The notes: generated by a model from the sequence alone, not told the origin. Shown: positions 27,208 to 36,771, counted from the stretch's first letter. The stretch is 64,000 bases of DNA from Streptomyces sp. WZ-12 (GCF_028898845.1 NZ_CP118574.1:4189001-4253000), one strand, 5' to 3'. Made by a program: numbers and translations.

Positions 27208-27603
27208 GGATCACATGCCTTCTCACGGAAGCCGTGCGAGCACCCCGCCGGCGGCCGACGGCCTACCATTCAAAGGGTTTTCCGGGCCGTCCCCGCGATT
27301 TCCACGGGCCCCTCTTGCGGATCGCACGGGCGCACTGGGACGGCGTCAGGATAAATGTCCCCGAGCGGGCCGGCACAGGGGAATTCCCGAACCGTTCCCG
27401 AGTGCCCGGCGACCCGTCAGAATCGAGTGCACGCCGGCGGATTCCTGTCCCGCCAGCGGGACGCCGAACAATGCACGCACTTCCGCCCCGGCCGCTTTCT
27501 GGGGCACACTCACCGAGAACCGCTTCGGCCCAACGCGCCAGTCCGCCGCCGAAGTTCGGGTATTTCCGTTCCCTCGCCGTCGGTCGGCCTTCCAGGAGCA
27601 TGT
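27208..27603. promoter_or_regulatory. Divergent intergenic region, oxygenase / sugar-aryl block
   Basis: 396 bp between the leftward oxygenase and the rightward C-methyltransferase, so it must carry promoters for both. Visible elements are an AT-richer patch (GGATAAATG near 27349-27357) and AGGAG at 27596-27600 before the ATG at 27604. No reliable -35/-10 pair or long inverted repeat was found. Confidence 0.35.
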
Positions 27604-28833
27604 ATGTCGAGCAAGTTCCCATGCCGTATCTGTGCCGCTCCGGTACAGGAATTCTTTGACTTCGGCCGCCAGCCCCTGTCCGACGCCTTCCTGGCCCCGG
27701 ACGCGGACCTCACCGAGGAGTTCTTCTACCGGCTGGCCGTCGGCGTCTGCGGCTCCTGCACCATGGTGCAGTTGATGGAGGAGGTCCCGCGGGACCGGAT
27801 GTTCCACGAGGAGTACCCGTACTTCTCCTCCGGTTCGTCCTTCATGCGGGAGCACTTCGAGAACCTGGCCAAGCAGTTGCTGGCCGACGAGCTCACCGCG
27901 GACGACCCGTTCATCGTCGAACTGGGCTGCAACGACGGCGTGATGCTCAAGGCCATCGCCGACCACGGCGTGCGCCACCTGGGCGTCGAGCCGTCCGCCA
28001 GCGTGGCCGACGTCGCCGCGGCCAAGGGCATCCGGGTCCGCAAGGCGTTCTTCGAGGAGGCCACGGCGCAGCAGGTGCGCGCCGAGGACGGCCCGGCCGA
28101 CGTCATCTACGCCGCCAACACCCTGTGCCACATCCCGTACATGGACTCGATCCTGGCCGGCGTCCGGGCGCTGCTGAAGCCCACCGGCGTCTTCGTCTTC
28201 GAGGACCCCTACCTCGGCGACATCGTCGAGCGCACCTCGTTCGACCAGATCTACGACGAGCACTTCTACTTCTTCACCGCCCGCTCCGTGCGGGAGATGG
28301 CCCGCCTCAACGGCCTGGAGCTGGTGGACGTCGAGCGGCTGACGGTGCACGGCGGCGAGGTCCGCTACTTCCTCGCGCCCGCCGGGCAGCGCACCCCGTC
28401 GCCGGCGGTGGCCGCGCTCATCGCCGAGGAGGAGCGGCGCAAGCTGTCCGACCTCGCCACCCTGGAGGCGTTCGGCGCCAACGTGCACACGATCCGCGAG
28501 GACCTCGTGGCGCTCCTGACCAGGCTGCACGACGAGGGCAAGTCCGTGGTCGGCTACGGCGCGACCGCCAAGAGCGCCACGGTGACCAACCTCTGCGGCA
28601 TCGGCCCGGACCTCGTCCCGTTCGTCTGCGACACCACGCCCGCCAAGCAGGGCCGGCTCAGCCCGGGCACCCACATTCCGGTCCGGACCCCGGAGGCGTT
28701 CTCCTCCGCGTACCCCGACTACGCCCTGCTCTTCGCGTGGAACCACGCCGAGGAAATCATGGCGAAGGAAAAGGAATTCCGCGACGCCGGCGGCAAGTGG
28801 ATTCTCTACGTCCCGACCGTGCACGTGGTGTGA
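27604..28833 (+). CDS. dNDP-sugar C-3 methyltransferase (EvaC/TylC3 type)
   Basis: 409 residues with the three-part layout of sugar C-methyltransferases. An N-terminal zinc site is formed by CRIC near residue 8 and CGSC near residue 50. The SAM domain follows with VELGCNDGVML near 105, then a C-terminal domain with GYGATAKSATVTN. The enzyme adds a branch methyl at C3 of a 3-keto or 3-amino sugar nucleotide, as in vancosamine, evernitrose and mycarose routes. It heads the long rightward block ending at 37857. Confidence 0.92.
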   Translation: MSSKFPCRICAAPVQEFFDFGRQPLSDAFLAPDADLTEEFFYRLAVGVCGSCTMVQLMEEVPRDRMFHEEYPYFSSGSSFMREHFENLAKQLLADELTADDPFIVELGCNDGVMLKAIADHGVRHLGVEPSASVADVAAAKGIRVRKAFFEEATAQQVRAEDGPADVIYAANTLCHIPYMDSILAGVRALLKPTGVFVFEDPYLGDIVERTSFDQIYDEHFYFFTARSVREMARLNGLELVDVERLTVHGGEVRYFLAPAGQRTPSPAVAALIAEEERRKLSDLATLEAFGANVHTIREDLVALLTRLHDEGKSVVGYGATAKSATVTNLCGIGPDLVPFVCDTTPAKQGRLSPGTHIPVRTPEAFSSAYPDYALLFAWNHAEEIMAKEKEFRDAGGKWILYVPTVHVV

Positions 28834-28886
28834 GGGGTGCGATCCACCCCGCACCACAGGAATATCCAAGACCAACAGGGAGAGCG

Positions 28887-29759
28887 ATGAAGGGAATTCT
28901 GCTGGCCGGGGGCAGCGGCACTCGGCTGTACCCCTCGGCCCTGGCGACGTCCAAGCAGCTTCACGCGGTCTACGACAAGCCTCTGGTTTACCACCCGCTT
29001 TCGGTGCTGATGCTGGCCGGAATCCGGGAGATCCTGGTGATCTCGACGCCGACGAGCATTCCCCCGCTGCAGGCGCTGCTGGGCGACGGCTCACACCTCG
29101 GGCTGACCATCACCTACGCCGAGCAGACCGCACCGCGGGGCATCGCGGAAGCACTCATCATCGGCGCGGACCACATCGGCGACGACCCCTTCGCGCTGAT
29201 CCTCGGCGACAACATCTTCCACGGCGCCGGATTCCCCCGGATCCTGCGCAACGCCCGCAACGACCTGGACGGCTGCACGCTGTTCGGCTACCCGGTCTCC
29301 GACCCCGAGCGCTACGGCATCGGCGAGACCGACGCCGACGGCAACCTCGTCGCCCTGGAGGAGAAGCCGCTCAACCCGCGCTCCCACAACGCGATCACCG
29401 GCCTGTACTTCTACTCCCCGGACGCGGTGGAGATCGCCCGCGGGCTGACCCCCTCGGCCCGCGGCGAACTGGAGATCACCGACGTCAACCTGGCCTACCT
29501 CAAGGAGGGCCGGGCCCGGCTCATCCGCCTCGGCCGCGGCTTCACCTGGCTGGACGCGGGCACCCACGACTCGCTGCTGGCGGCCAGCCAGTACGTGCAC
29601 GTCATGGAGAGCCGGCAGGGCGTCCGGGTGGCCTGCATCGAGGAGATCGCCCTGCGCATGGGCTACATCGACGCGGAGCACTGCCACCGCCTCGGTGAGC
29701 GGATGGGCAACTCGGGCTACGGCCAATACCTCATGCAGGTCGCCCAGTTCGCCGCCTGA
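28887..29759 (+). CDS. rmlA: Glucose-1-phosphate thymidylyltransferase
   Basis: 290 residues, ATG with GGGAGAG upstream. GILLAGGSGTRLYP is the nucleotidyltransferase signature; LILGDNIFHG and FTWLDAGTHDS are RmlA-specific. It makes dTDP-glucose from glucose-1-phosphate and dTTP, the first committed step for the deoxysugars. The rmlB and rmlD homologues lie later in the same block. Confidence 0.96.
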   Translation: MKGILLAGGSGTRLYPSALATSKQLHAVYDKPLVYHPLSVLMLAGIREILVISTPTSIPPLQALLGDGSHLGLTITYAEQTAPRGIAEALIIGADHIGDDPFALILGDNIFHGAGFPRILRNARNDLDGCTLFGYPVSDPERYGIGETDADGNLVALEEKPLNPRSHNAITGLYFYSPDAVEIARGLTPSARGELEITDVNLAYLKEGRARLIRLGRGFTWLDAGTHDSLLAASQYVHVMESRQGVRVACIEEIALRMGYIDAEHCHRLGERMGNSGYGQYLMQVAQFAA

Positions 29760-29803
29760 TCGCGAAGCCGCCCGCCAACTGGGCGCCATCACAGGGAGTT
29801 TGC

Positions 29804-30961
29804 GTGGCATATCAGAAGCTGACCCCGACACAACTGCTGTCGTCGGGGATCGGCGCGCCGGACGTCGCCGAGCGCGCCTGGTGCGTGCGCTGGGACGAGG
29901 CGCCGGACGCGGCGGAGCTGGTCGCCGGCGCGCTGCCGCCGGTGCTCGACTTCCACACCTCCGGCAGCACCGGACCGAGCCGGTGCTGGCAGCGCACCCG
30001 CGCGCACGCCTGGTCCGAGGCCGGCACGCTCGCCGACTTCCTCCGGCCGGACGCGCCGGGCGCGGTGGTCTCCTTCGCCCCGCCGGTGCACGTCTACGGC
30101 GCGCTGGCCACGCTGTTGCTGCCGGCCAGGCTCGGCGTCCCGGCGTGGTACCGACCGGGCTACCTCGGCGCCCTGCCGGACCCCGGCTGCCGCCGGATCG
30201 CCGTCGTCGCCACGCCGTGGATCTTCTCCCTGCTGCTGCGGCACCTGGACTGGGTCCGCTCCTTCGAGCACGTCACCGTCCTCTACAGCAGCGCGATGCT
30301 GCCCGCCGAGGCCGGCACCTTCCTCGCGGAGGCCGGCCCCGGGCGGGCGGCCATCGTGGAGCTGCTCGGCTCCACGGAGACCGGCGGCATCGCCACCCGC
30401 CGCTGGAGCCAGGGCGCCCCGCCCGCCTGGACGCTCTTCCCGGACGTCACCTTCGCCCCCGACCAGGACGGCACCGCGCCCACCGGGACGGCGCACGGCG
30501 GGACGGCGCACGCGCCCCGCGAGGCCGGCGTCCCGCTGGTGATCCGCAGCCCCCGCCTGGCCAACCGCCCCGGCGAACCGCGCCCGCAGCAGTGGCGCAC
30601 CGGCGACCTCGTCGAGCCGTTGGACGCCCGCACGTTCCGGCTCCTCGGCCGCGTCGGCCGCCTGGTCAAGGTGAACGGTCAGCGGATCAACCTCGACGAG
30701 GCCGAGCAGGCGCTGCGCGCCCGGCTCGACTGCGCGGACCTGGCGCTCGTCCCGGTCAACGACCCCATGATCGGCGAGCACTTCGACCTCCACGTCGTCC
30801 CCCGGCCCGGTGCCGGCCCGGACGCCCTCGATCTCTCCGTGGCCCGCGCCGTCCTCGGCGCCCGCCCGCGGAAGGTGCACACGGTGCCCGACCTCAAGCG
30901 GTCCGCAATGGGCAAGTTGCAGCACCTCACGACCTCCTCAACCCACCGAACCCAGGGATAG
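29804..30961 (+). CDS. Short acyl/aryl-AMP ligase
   Basis: 385 residues from GTG (GGGAG upstream), about 100 or more shorter than usual ANL enzymes. It starts almost directly at the P-loop, DFHTSGSTGPSRCW near residue 50. Later core motifs are present: LLGSTETGGIA (A5), WRTGDLVEP (A7), GRVGRLVKVNGQRI (A8), and a C-terminal SAMGKLQ with the catalytic Lys. The usual Lys of the P-loop is replaced by Arg. It most likely activates the tyrosine-derived acid made by the next gene for loading on the carrier protein at 12849. Amino-acid activation is less likely but not excluded. Confidence 0.75.
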   Translation: MAYQKLTPTQLLSSGIGAPDVAERAWCVRWDEAPDAAELVAGALPPVLDFHTSGSTGPSRCWQRTRAHAWSEAGTLADFLRPDAPGAVVSFAPPVHVYGALATLLLPARLGVPAWYRPGYLGALPDPGCRRIAVVATPWIFSLLLRHLDWVRSFEHVTVLYSSAMLPAEAGTFLAEAGPGRAAIVELLGSTETGGIATRRWSQGAPPAWTLFPDVTFAPDQDGTAPTGTAHGGTAHAPREAGVPLVIRSPRLANRPGEPRPQQWRTGDLVEPLDARTFRLLGRVGRLVKVNGQRINLDEAEQALRARLDCADLALVPVNDPMIGEHFDLHVVPRPGAGPDALDLSVARAVLGARPRKVHTVPDLKRSAMGKLQHLTTSSTHRTQG

Positions 30962-30965
30962 CAAC

Positions 30966-32498
30966 GTGACTTTGACCCCCACGTCGGCCCCGGCACCGGC
31001 CGACGGCGACCGCAGTGACCTGCCCAGTCTGGACAGCATCGTCGAGGCCGCCGCCTGGACCGCCAAGCTGGGCCCGCTCACCGACGCGGACGTGGCCCGG
31101 ATGGACCGCTCCGGCGCCACCGTCGACGCGTACCTGGCCGAGGGCAAGCCCGTCTACGGACTGACCCAGGGCTTCGGCCCGCTGGTGACCTACTCCGCCA
31201 CCTCCGAGCTGGAGCAGGGCAGTTCGCTCATCTCCCACCTGGGCACCGCGCAGGGCCGCCCGCTCGACCCGGACACCTCCCGCCTGGTGTTCTGGCTGCG
31301 GCTGAACAGCATGCGCAAGGGCTTCTCCGCCGTCTCCACCGACTTCTGGCAGCGGCTGGCCGACCTGTGGAACGCCGGCTTCACCCCGGTGATCCCGCGG
31401 GACGGCACGGTCAGCGCGAGCGGCGACCTCCAGCCGCTGGCGCACGTGGCGCTGGCCTGCGCCGGCCAGGGCGAGGCGTGGGTGCGCGACGCGCAGGGGC
31501 GGTGGGCCCAGCGGCCGGCCGTCGAGGCCCTCGCCGAGCTGGGCGCCGAGCCGCTCGTCTGGCCGGTGCGCGAGGCGCTCGCCTTCGTCAACGGCACCGG
31601 CGTCGGCCTGGCCGTCGCCATCCGCAACCAGCGCTCGGCCGTCCTCCTCGTCCGCGCCGTCGCCGCCCTCACCACCCGCCTGACGGCCCTGCTCGGCGGC
31701 AACGCGGAGCACTACGACGAGGGCGTCGGCCAGGCCCGCAACCAGCTCGGCCAGCTCACGGTGGCCCGCTGGATCCGCCGCGACCTGCCCGCCGACCACC
31801 GCCGCGACGAGCGCCGCCCGCTCCAGGAGCCCTACAGCCTGCGCTGCGCCCCGCAGGTGCTCGGCGCCGTCCTGGACCAACTGACCGTCGCCGGCGAGTT
31901 CCTGCTCCGCGAAGCCAACGGCTGCACCGACAACCCCCTCACCTACGGGGACCGGGTGCTGCATGCCGGGAACTTCCACGCCATGCCCGTCGGCTTCGCC
32001 TCCGAACAGACCGGCCTGGCCATGCACATGGCCGCCTACCTGGCGGAGCGTCAGCTCGGACTGGTGGTCAACCCCACCACCAACGGCGACCTCCCGATCA
32101 TGCTCACCCCCCGGGCCGGCCGCGGCTGCGGGCTGGCCGGCGTGCAGATCAGCGCGACCTCGTTCATCTCCCGGATCCGCCAGCTCGTCACCCCCGCCTC
32201 GCTGACGACGCTGCCGACCAACGGCTGGAACCAGGACCACGTCCCGATGGCGCTCAACGGCGCGAACGGCGTCACCGAGGCCCTGGAGCTGGGCTGGCTC
32301 GCCGTCGGCTCGCTCGCCCTGGCCGCCGCCCAACTGGCCGTGATGACCGGCGCGGAGGCGGACGCCACCGGCGTCTGGGCCGAACTCGCCCGAATCTCCC
32401 CGGCGTTGGAGGCCGACCGCCCGATGGCCGCCGAAGTCCGCGCCGCCGCCGAGCTGTTCCAGGACCACGCCCGGGCCCTGCTGACCGCCGGCGACTGA
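30966..32498 (+). CDS. MIO-dependent tyrosine ammonia-lyase or 2,3-aminomutase
   Basis: 510 residues, GTG start four bases after the ligase. The MIO cofactor forms from Ala151-Ser152-Gly153 (SASGDLQPLAH). Tyr64 lies in YGLTQGFG, and FVNGTGVG and NPTTNGDLP are further family blocks. In SLISHLGTAQG, His91-Leu92 align with the His-Leu pair that selects tyrosine in TALs; SgcC4 also has an active-site His there. Tyrosine is therefore the probable substrate. Lyase activity would give 4-coumarate and aminomutase activity beta-tyrosine; the sequence alone does not settle which. It is coupled to the AMP ligase. Confidence 0.88.
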   Translation: MTLTPTSAPAPADGDRSDLPSLDSIVEAAAWTAKLGPLTDADVARMDRSGATVDAYLAEGKPVYGLTQGFGPLVTYSATSELEQGSSLISHLGTAQGRPLDPDTSRLVFWLRLNSMRKGFSAVSTDFWQRLADLWNAGFTPVIPRDGTVSASGDLQPLAHVALACAGQGEAWVRDAQGRWAQRPAVEALAELGAEPLVWPVREALAFVNGTGVGLAVAIRNQRSAVLLVRAVAALTTRLTALLGGNAEHYDEGVGQARNQLGQLTVARWIRRDLPADHRRDERRPLQEPYSLRCAPQVLGAVLDQLTVAGEFLLREANGCTDNPLTYGDRVLHAGNFHAMPVGFASEQTGLAMHMAAYLAERQLGLVVNPTTNGDLPIMLTPRAGRGCGLAGVQISATSFISRIRQLVTPASLTTLPTNGWNQDHVPMALNGANGVTEALELGWLAVGSLALAAAQLAVMTGAEADATGVWAELARISPALEADRPMAAEVRAAAELFQDHARALLTAGD

Positions 32499-32509
32499 TC
32501 CCACGGACC

Positions 32510-32539
32510 GCGGGCGCCCGTCCCCCGCCGGGCGCCCGC
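32510..32539. terminator. Strong hairpin between MIO and LLM genes
   Basis: GCGGGCGCCCG at 32510-32520 pairs with CGGGCGCCCGC at 32529-32539 around an 8-nt loop. Genes on both sides read rightward, so it may act as an attenuator or as an internal terminator. Confidence 0.55.
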
Positions 32540-32580
32540 CCCCGGCCCCGCCGCCCACGAGAGAAGGAGACCACCCCGCG

Positions 32581-33540
32581 ATGACTGGTTGGGGGATCAC
32601 CCTCCCGCTGACCGGCGTGCCCCTGCCGGCCCACCGCGCACTCGTCGAGCGCCTCCCCGACCTGGGCTACACCGGCGTCTGGACGGCCGAGACCGCCGGC
32701 GCCGACGCCTTCTCCCCCCTGGTGCTCGCCTCCCAGTGGTCGTCCCGGCTGCGGCTGGGCACCGCGGTGGCCCCGGTGTTCACCCGGGGTCCGGCCCTGC
32801 TGGCGATGTCCGCGGCGGCCGTCGCCGACTGCGCGCCCGGCCGGTTCGCCCTCGGCATCGGCGCCTCCTCCCCCGGCGTCGTCCAGGACTGGAACGGCCT
32901 CGCGCACACCCGCCCGTTCGCCCGGACCCGGGACACCCTGCGCTTCCTGCGCACCGCCCTGGCCGGCAAGCCGGTGACCGAGCGGTACCCCACGTTCGGG
33001 GTGCGCGGCTTCCGGCTGGAGCGGCCGCCGGCCACGCCCCCGCCGATCCTGCTGGCCGCGCTGCGCCCCCGGATGCTGCGCCTGGCCGCCGAGGAGGCGG
33101 ACGGCGCGATCACCAACTGGCTGGCCCCCCACGACGTGCCGACGGTCCGGGCCGCGCTCGGCCCCGGACCCGAACTCATCGCCCCGGTCTTCGTGTGCGT
33201 CACCGAAGACGCCCGGGCGGCCCGCCGGTTGGGCCGGATGATGATCGGCAGCTATCTCACCGCGCCCGCCTACCGGGCCTTCCAGGACTGGCTCGGCCGC
33301 ACCGAACCGCTCGCCGCGATGCACCGGGCCTGGGACGCCGGCGACCGCTGGCGCGCCCTGCTGGCCGTCCCGGACGAGGTGGTCGACGAACTGATCGTGC
33401 ACGGCGGTCCGGACGCCTGCCGCGCCCGCATCCGGCAGTACGCCGCCGCCGGCCTGGACACCCCCGTGCTCGCGCTGCTCCCCACCGACGACGGCGACCC
33501 CGTCGCACAGGTCGAGGCGCTCGCCCCGGCCCGGGACTGA
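32581..33540 (+). CDS. LLM-class (luciferase-like) flavin/F420 oxidoreductase
   Basis: 319 residues. WGITLPLTG, RLRLGTAVAPVFTRGP and PGRFALGIGASSP are the TIM-barrel segments typical of bacterial luciferase-like enzymes, many of which use F420 in actinomycetes. It is a candidate tailoring enzyme (oxidation or reduction of the peptide or an amine), and the substrate cannot be inferred. AAGGAG lies upstream of the ATG. The stop is four bases before the PPTase start. Confidence 0.8.
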   Translation: MTGWGITLPLTGVPLPAHRALVERLPDLGYTGVWTAETAGADAFSPLVLASQWSSRLRLGTAVAPVFTRGPALLAMSAAAVADCAPGRFALGIGASSPGVVQDWNGLAHTRPFARTRDTLRFLRTALAGKPVTERYPTFGVRGFRLERPPATPPPILLAALRPRMLRLAAEEADGAITNWLAPHDVPTVRAALGPGPELIAPVFVCVTEDARAARRLGRMMIGSYLTAPAYRAFQDWLGRTEPLAAMHRAWDAGDRWRALLAVPDEVVDELIVHGGPDACRARIRQYAAAGLDTPVLALLPTDDGDPVAQVEALAPARD

Positions 33541-33544
33541 CGAC

Positions 33545-34210
33545 GTGCTCGCCACCCTCCTGCCGGACCACGTCGCGGCGGCGGAGTCCTACGGCGACGA
33601 CCCGGCCGCCGCGCTCTTCCCCGAGGAGCAGCAACTGGCCGCCGCCATGCGGCCGGAGCGCCGCCGGGAGTTCGCCACCGCGCGGCACTGCGCCCGCCGC
33701 GCGGCCCTGCGCCTCGGCGTTCCCCCCGGCCCCCTGCTCCCCGGCCCCGGCGGCGCCCCGCACTGGCCGGCCGGGATCGTCGGCAGCCTCACGCACTGCC
33801 GCGGCTACCGCGCCGCCGCGCTGGCCCACCGCTCCGGTGCCCGCGCCGTCGGCATCGACGCCGAACCCCACCGGCCGCTGCCGCCCGGCATGTTGGCCCG
33901 CATCGCGCTCCCGGAGGAACGCGCGGACCAGCGCGCCCTACGGGAGACCGACGCCGCGGTGTGCTGGGACCGGCTGCTGTTCTGCGCCAAGGAGGCGGTC
34001 TACAAGGTGTGGTCGCCCCTGACCCGGGCCTGGCTCGGCTTCCACGAGGCCACCATCGCCCTCCACCCGGCCGGCACCTTCCGCGCGCGCGTGCTCCGCA
34101 CCCCGCCGGACGGCACCGCGACCGACGTCCCCGCCGTCCTCGACGGCACCTGGCTGGCCGCGCCCCGCCTGCTGCTCGCGGCGATCGTCGTCCCGCCCGC
34201 CGCGCCGTAG
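33545..34210 (+). CDS. 4'-phosphopantetheinyl transferase (Sfp/EntD type)
   Basis: 221 residues, GTG start. GSLTHCRGYRAAAL, VGIDAE and LFCAKEAVYKVW are the three EntD-type motifs, with Asp/Glu metal ligands and the catalytic KEAxYK all present. It transfers phosphopantetheine from CoA to Ser of the four NRPS carrier domains and the discrete carrier at 12849. Confidence 0.93.
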   Translation: MLATLLPDHVAAAESYGDDPAAALFPEEQQLAAAMRPERRREFATARHCARRAALRLGVPPGPLLPGPGGAPHWPAGIVGSLTHCRGYRAAALAHRSGARAVGIDAEPHRPLPPGMLARIALPEERADQRALRETDAAVCWDRLLFCAKEAVYKVWSPLTRAWLGFHEATIALHPAGTFRARVLRTPPDGTATDVPAVLDGTWLAAPRLLLAAIVVPPAAP

Positions 34211-34285
34211 CCTGCTGACCCCCGCCGCCAACCACCCAAGCCCACCGGCCCGTTCCGGTGCTCACGACAAGGTGCGCAACTCCTC

Positions 34286-35272
34286 ATGACGACCCGGATA
34301 CTCGTGACCGGCGGAGCCGGCTTCATCGGCTCCCACTACGTCCGCACGCTGCTCGGCCCGGACGGCCCCGGCGACGTGGCGCTCACCGTGCTCGACAAGC
34401 TCACCTACGCCGGCAACCCCGCCAACCTCGACGCGGTCCGCGCCCACCCGGGCTTCCGCTTCGTCCAGGGCGACATCTGCGACCCCGCGACCGTGCGCGC
34501 CCTCATGGCCGAGCACGACCAGGTGGTGCACTTCGCCGCGGAGTCGCACGTGGACCGGTCCATCGACGGCGGCGACACCTTCGTCTACACCAACGTCCTG
34601 GGCACCCACACCCTCGTCGCCGCCGCCCACCAGGCCGGCATCGACACCTTCGTGCAGATCTCCACCGACGAGGTCTACGGCTCGATCGACGAGGGCTCCT
34701 GGCCCGAGACCCACCCGCTGCGCCCCAGCTCCCCCTACTCGTCGGCCAAGGCGTCCGGCGACCTGGTGGCCCTCTCCTACCACCACACCCACGGCCTGGA
34801 CGTCCGCGTCACCCGGTGCTCGAACAACTACGGCCACCACCACTTCCCCGAGAAGGCCATCCCGCTGTTCATCACCCACCTCATGGACGGCCGGCAGATC
34901 CCGCTGTACGGGGACGGCGGCAACGTCCGCGACTGGCTCCACATCGACGACCACGTCCAGGGCATCGAGCTCGTCCGCACCCGCGGCCGCGCCGGCGAGG
35001 TCTACAACATCGGCGGCGGCACCGAGCTGTCCAACCGCGAACTCACCGCGCTGCTGCTCGCGGAGTTCGGCGCGGACTGGGACACCAGCGTGCTGCCCGT
35101 CGCCGACCGCAAGGGCCACGACCGCCGCTACTCCGTCGACTGCACCAAGATCCGCGAGGAGTTGGGCTACGCCCCGCGCGTGCCCTTCGCCCAGGGACTC
35201 GCCGACACCGTGCGCTGGTACCGCGAGAACCGGGCCTGGTGGGAGCCCTTGAAGGCGCGAGCGGCGCTGTGA
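34286..35272 (+). CDS. rmlB: dTDP-glucose 4,6-dehydratase
   Basis: 328 residues, extended SDR. GGAGFIGSHYVR binds NAD, STDEVYGS carries the catalytic Thr-Asp-Glu, and YSSAKASGD is the YxxxK pair. It converts dTDP-glucose to the 4-keto-6-deoxy intermediate shared by all deoxysugar branches in the cluster. The TGA overlaps the next GTG start. Confidence 0.96.
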   Translation: MTTRILVTGGAGFIGSHYVRTLLGPDGPGDVALTVLDKLTYAGNPANLDAVRAHPGFRFVQGDICDPATVRALMAEHDQVVHFAAESHVDRSIDGGDTFVYTNVLGTHTLVAAAHQAGIDTFVQISTDEVYGSIDEGSWPETHPLRPSSPYSSAKASGDLVALSYHHTHGLDVRVTRCSNNYGHHHFPEKAIPLFITHLMDGRQIPLYGDGGNVRDWLHIDDHVQGIELVRTRGRAGEVYNIGGGTELSNRELTALLLAEFGADWDTSVLPVADRKGHDRRYSVDCTKIREELGYAPRVPFAQGLADTVRWYRENRAWWEPLKARAAL

Positions 35273-36189
35273 CCGCCCCACAGGAGCGCCCCTGGCTGGT
35301 GACCGGCGCCGGGGGCATGCTCGCCCGGGACGTCCTCGACCGCCTCGCCACCGCCGGCCGCCCCGCGGTGGCCGCCACCCGCGCCGACCTGGACGTCACC
35401 GACCCGGAGGCGGTGCGCGCGGCGCTGGCCGCCCACCGCCCCTCCGTCGTGGTCAACTGCGCCGCCTGGACGGCGGTTGACGCCGCCGAGGACCACGAGC
35501 ACCGGGCCCGCGCGGTCAACGCCACCGGCCCCCGCCTGCTGGCCGACGCCTGCCGCACCGCGGGCAGCGTCCTGCTCCAGGTCTCGACGGACTACGTCTT
35601 CGACGGCCGCGCCCGGACCCCGTACCCGGAGGACGCCCCCACCGCCCCGCGCAGCGCCTACGGCCGCACCAAACTCGCCGGCGAACGCGCGGTCCGCACC
35701 CTCCTCCCGGACACCGGCTACGTCGTGCGCACCGCCTGGCTCTACGGCGCGGGCGGCCGCAACTTCATCCGCACCGTCACCGAACTGGAACGCACCCGCC
35801 CCACCCTCGACGTCGTCAACGACCAGTGGGGCCAACCCACTTGGTCGGCCGATCTCGCCACCCACCTGGTCGAGTTGGGCGGGCGCGCCCTGGCCGGCGC
35901 CGCCCCCGCCGGCGTCTACCACGGCACCAGCACCGGCGCGACCACCTGGTTCGCCCTCTGCCGGGAGGTCTTCCGCCTGCTCGGCGCCGACCCGGAACGG
36001 GTCCGCCCCACCACCGGCGACCGCTTCCCCCGCCCCGCGCCCCGCCCCGCCTACAGCGCCCTCGCCCACGACCGCTGGCACGCCGCCGGCATGTCCCCGC
36101 TCCCCCACTGGCGCACCGCCCTCACCGAGGCGTTCCCCACCCTCCTCCGCCAGAAAGCCGAGAAGCCCGCATGCGACCCCTGTCCATAG
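35269..36189 (+). CDS. dTDP-4-keto sugar reductase (RmlD/EvaE type)
   Basis: 306 residues from GTG inside the rmlB stop. VTGAGGMLARDV binds NAD(P)H, STDYVFDG and YGRTKLAGE carry the catalytic residues. It reduces the 4-keto group at the end of an L-deoxysugar pathway. In this context that is probably a branched aminosugar (EvaE-like), although dTDP-L-rhamnose cannot be excluded because rmlA, rmlB, rmlC and rmlD homologues are all present. It overlaps the next gene by 19 bp. Confidence 0.9.
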   Translation: MTAPQERPWLVTGAGGMLARDVLDRLATAGRPAVAATRADLDVTDPEAVRAALAAHRPSVVVNCAAWTAVDAAEDHEHRARAVNATGPRLLADACRTAGSVLLQVSTDYVFDGRARTPYPEDAPTAPRSAYGRTKLAGERAVRTLLPDTGYVVRTAWLYGAGGRNFIRTVTELERTRPTLDVVNDQWGQPTWSADLATHLVELGGRALAGAAPAGVYHGTSTGATTWFALCREVFRLLGADPERVRPTTGDRFPRPAPRPAYSALAHDRWHAAGMSPLPHWRTALTEAFPTLLRQKAEKPACDPCP

Positions 36190-36737
36190 AAGGCGCCTGG
36201 ATCCACGAGCCGGAGGTCTTCGCCGACGCGCGCGGCAGTTTCCACGAGTGGTTCCGCAGCGACGCCTTCCGCGCGGCCACCGGCCAGCAACTCCCGCTCG
36301 CCCAGGCCAATCTCTCGGTGTCCCGCCGCGGCGCCTGCCGCGGCATCCACTTCGCGGACGTCCCCCCGGGCCAGGCCAAGTACCTCACCTGCGTCCGCGG
36401 TGCCGTCCTGGACGTCATCGTCGACGTCCGCACCGGCTCCCCCACCTTCCGCCAGTGGGAGATGGCCCGGCTCGACGACACCAACCACCGCGCCGTCTAC
36501 CTCTCCGCGGGCCTGGGCCACGCCTTCCTGGCCCTCACCGACGACGCCACCGTCGTCTACCTCTGCTCCGAGGGCTACGCCCCCGAACGCGAACACGGCA
36601 TCCACCCGCTGGACCCCGAACTCGCCATCGCCTGGCCCCCCGACATCCCCCCGATCCTCTCCCCCAAGGACGCCAACGCCCCCTCCCTCACCACCCTCCA
36701 CCACCGCGGCCTCCTCCCCACCTACCCCACCCGTTGA
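36171..36737 (+). CDS. dTDP-4-keto-6-deoxyhexose 3,5-epimerase-type enzyme (copy 2)
   Basis: 188 residues, RmlC/EvaD cupin. RGIHF holds the catalytic His and SEGYAPER the Tyr. It differs clearly from the copy at 8683 (188 versus 208 residues) and so is not a recent duplication. ATG at 36171 lies within the reductase gene; GAAGCC upstream is a poor ribosome-binding site, suggesting translational coupling. Confidence 0.9.
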   Translation: MRPLSIEGAWIHEPEVFADARGSFHEWFRSDAFRAATGQQLPLAQANLSVSRRGACRGIHFADVPPGQAKYLTCVRGAVLDVIVDVRTGSPTFRQWEMARLDDTNHRAVYLSAGLGHAFLALTDDATVVYLCSEGYAPEREHGIHPLDPELAIAWPPDIPPILSPKDANAPSLTTLHHRGLLPTYPTR

Positions 36738-36771
36738 AGCGCCCTCACCCACCCATGAAGCAGAACCCGCC

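Noticed and set aside
29695..30969. Alternative frame over the AMP ligase
   Set aside because: The frame at 29804 carries all late adenylation motifs; the other is Arg/Pro-rich filler.
34286..36737. A plain dTDP-L-rhamnose operon
   Set aside because: RmlB/C/D homologues alone could make rhamnose, but the 2,3-dehydratase, aminotransferase and C-methyltransferase in the same cluster favour a branched aminosugar; rhamnose is kept only as an alternative.
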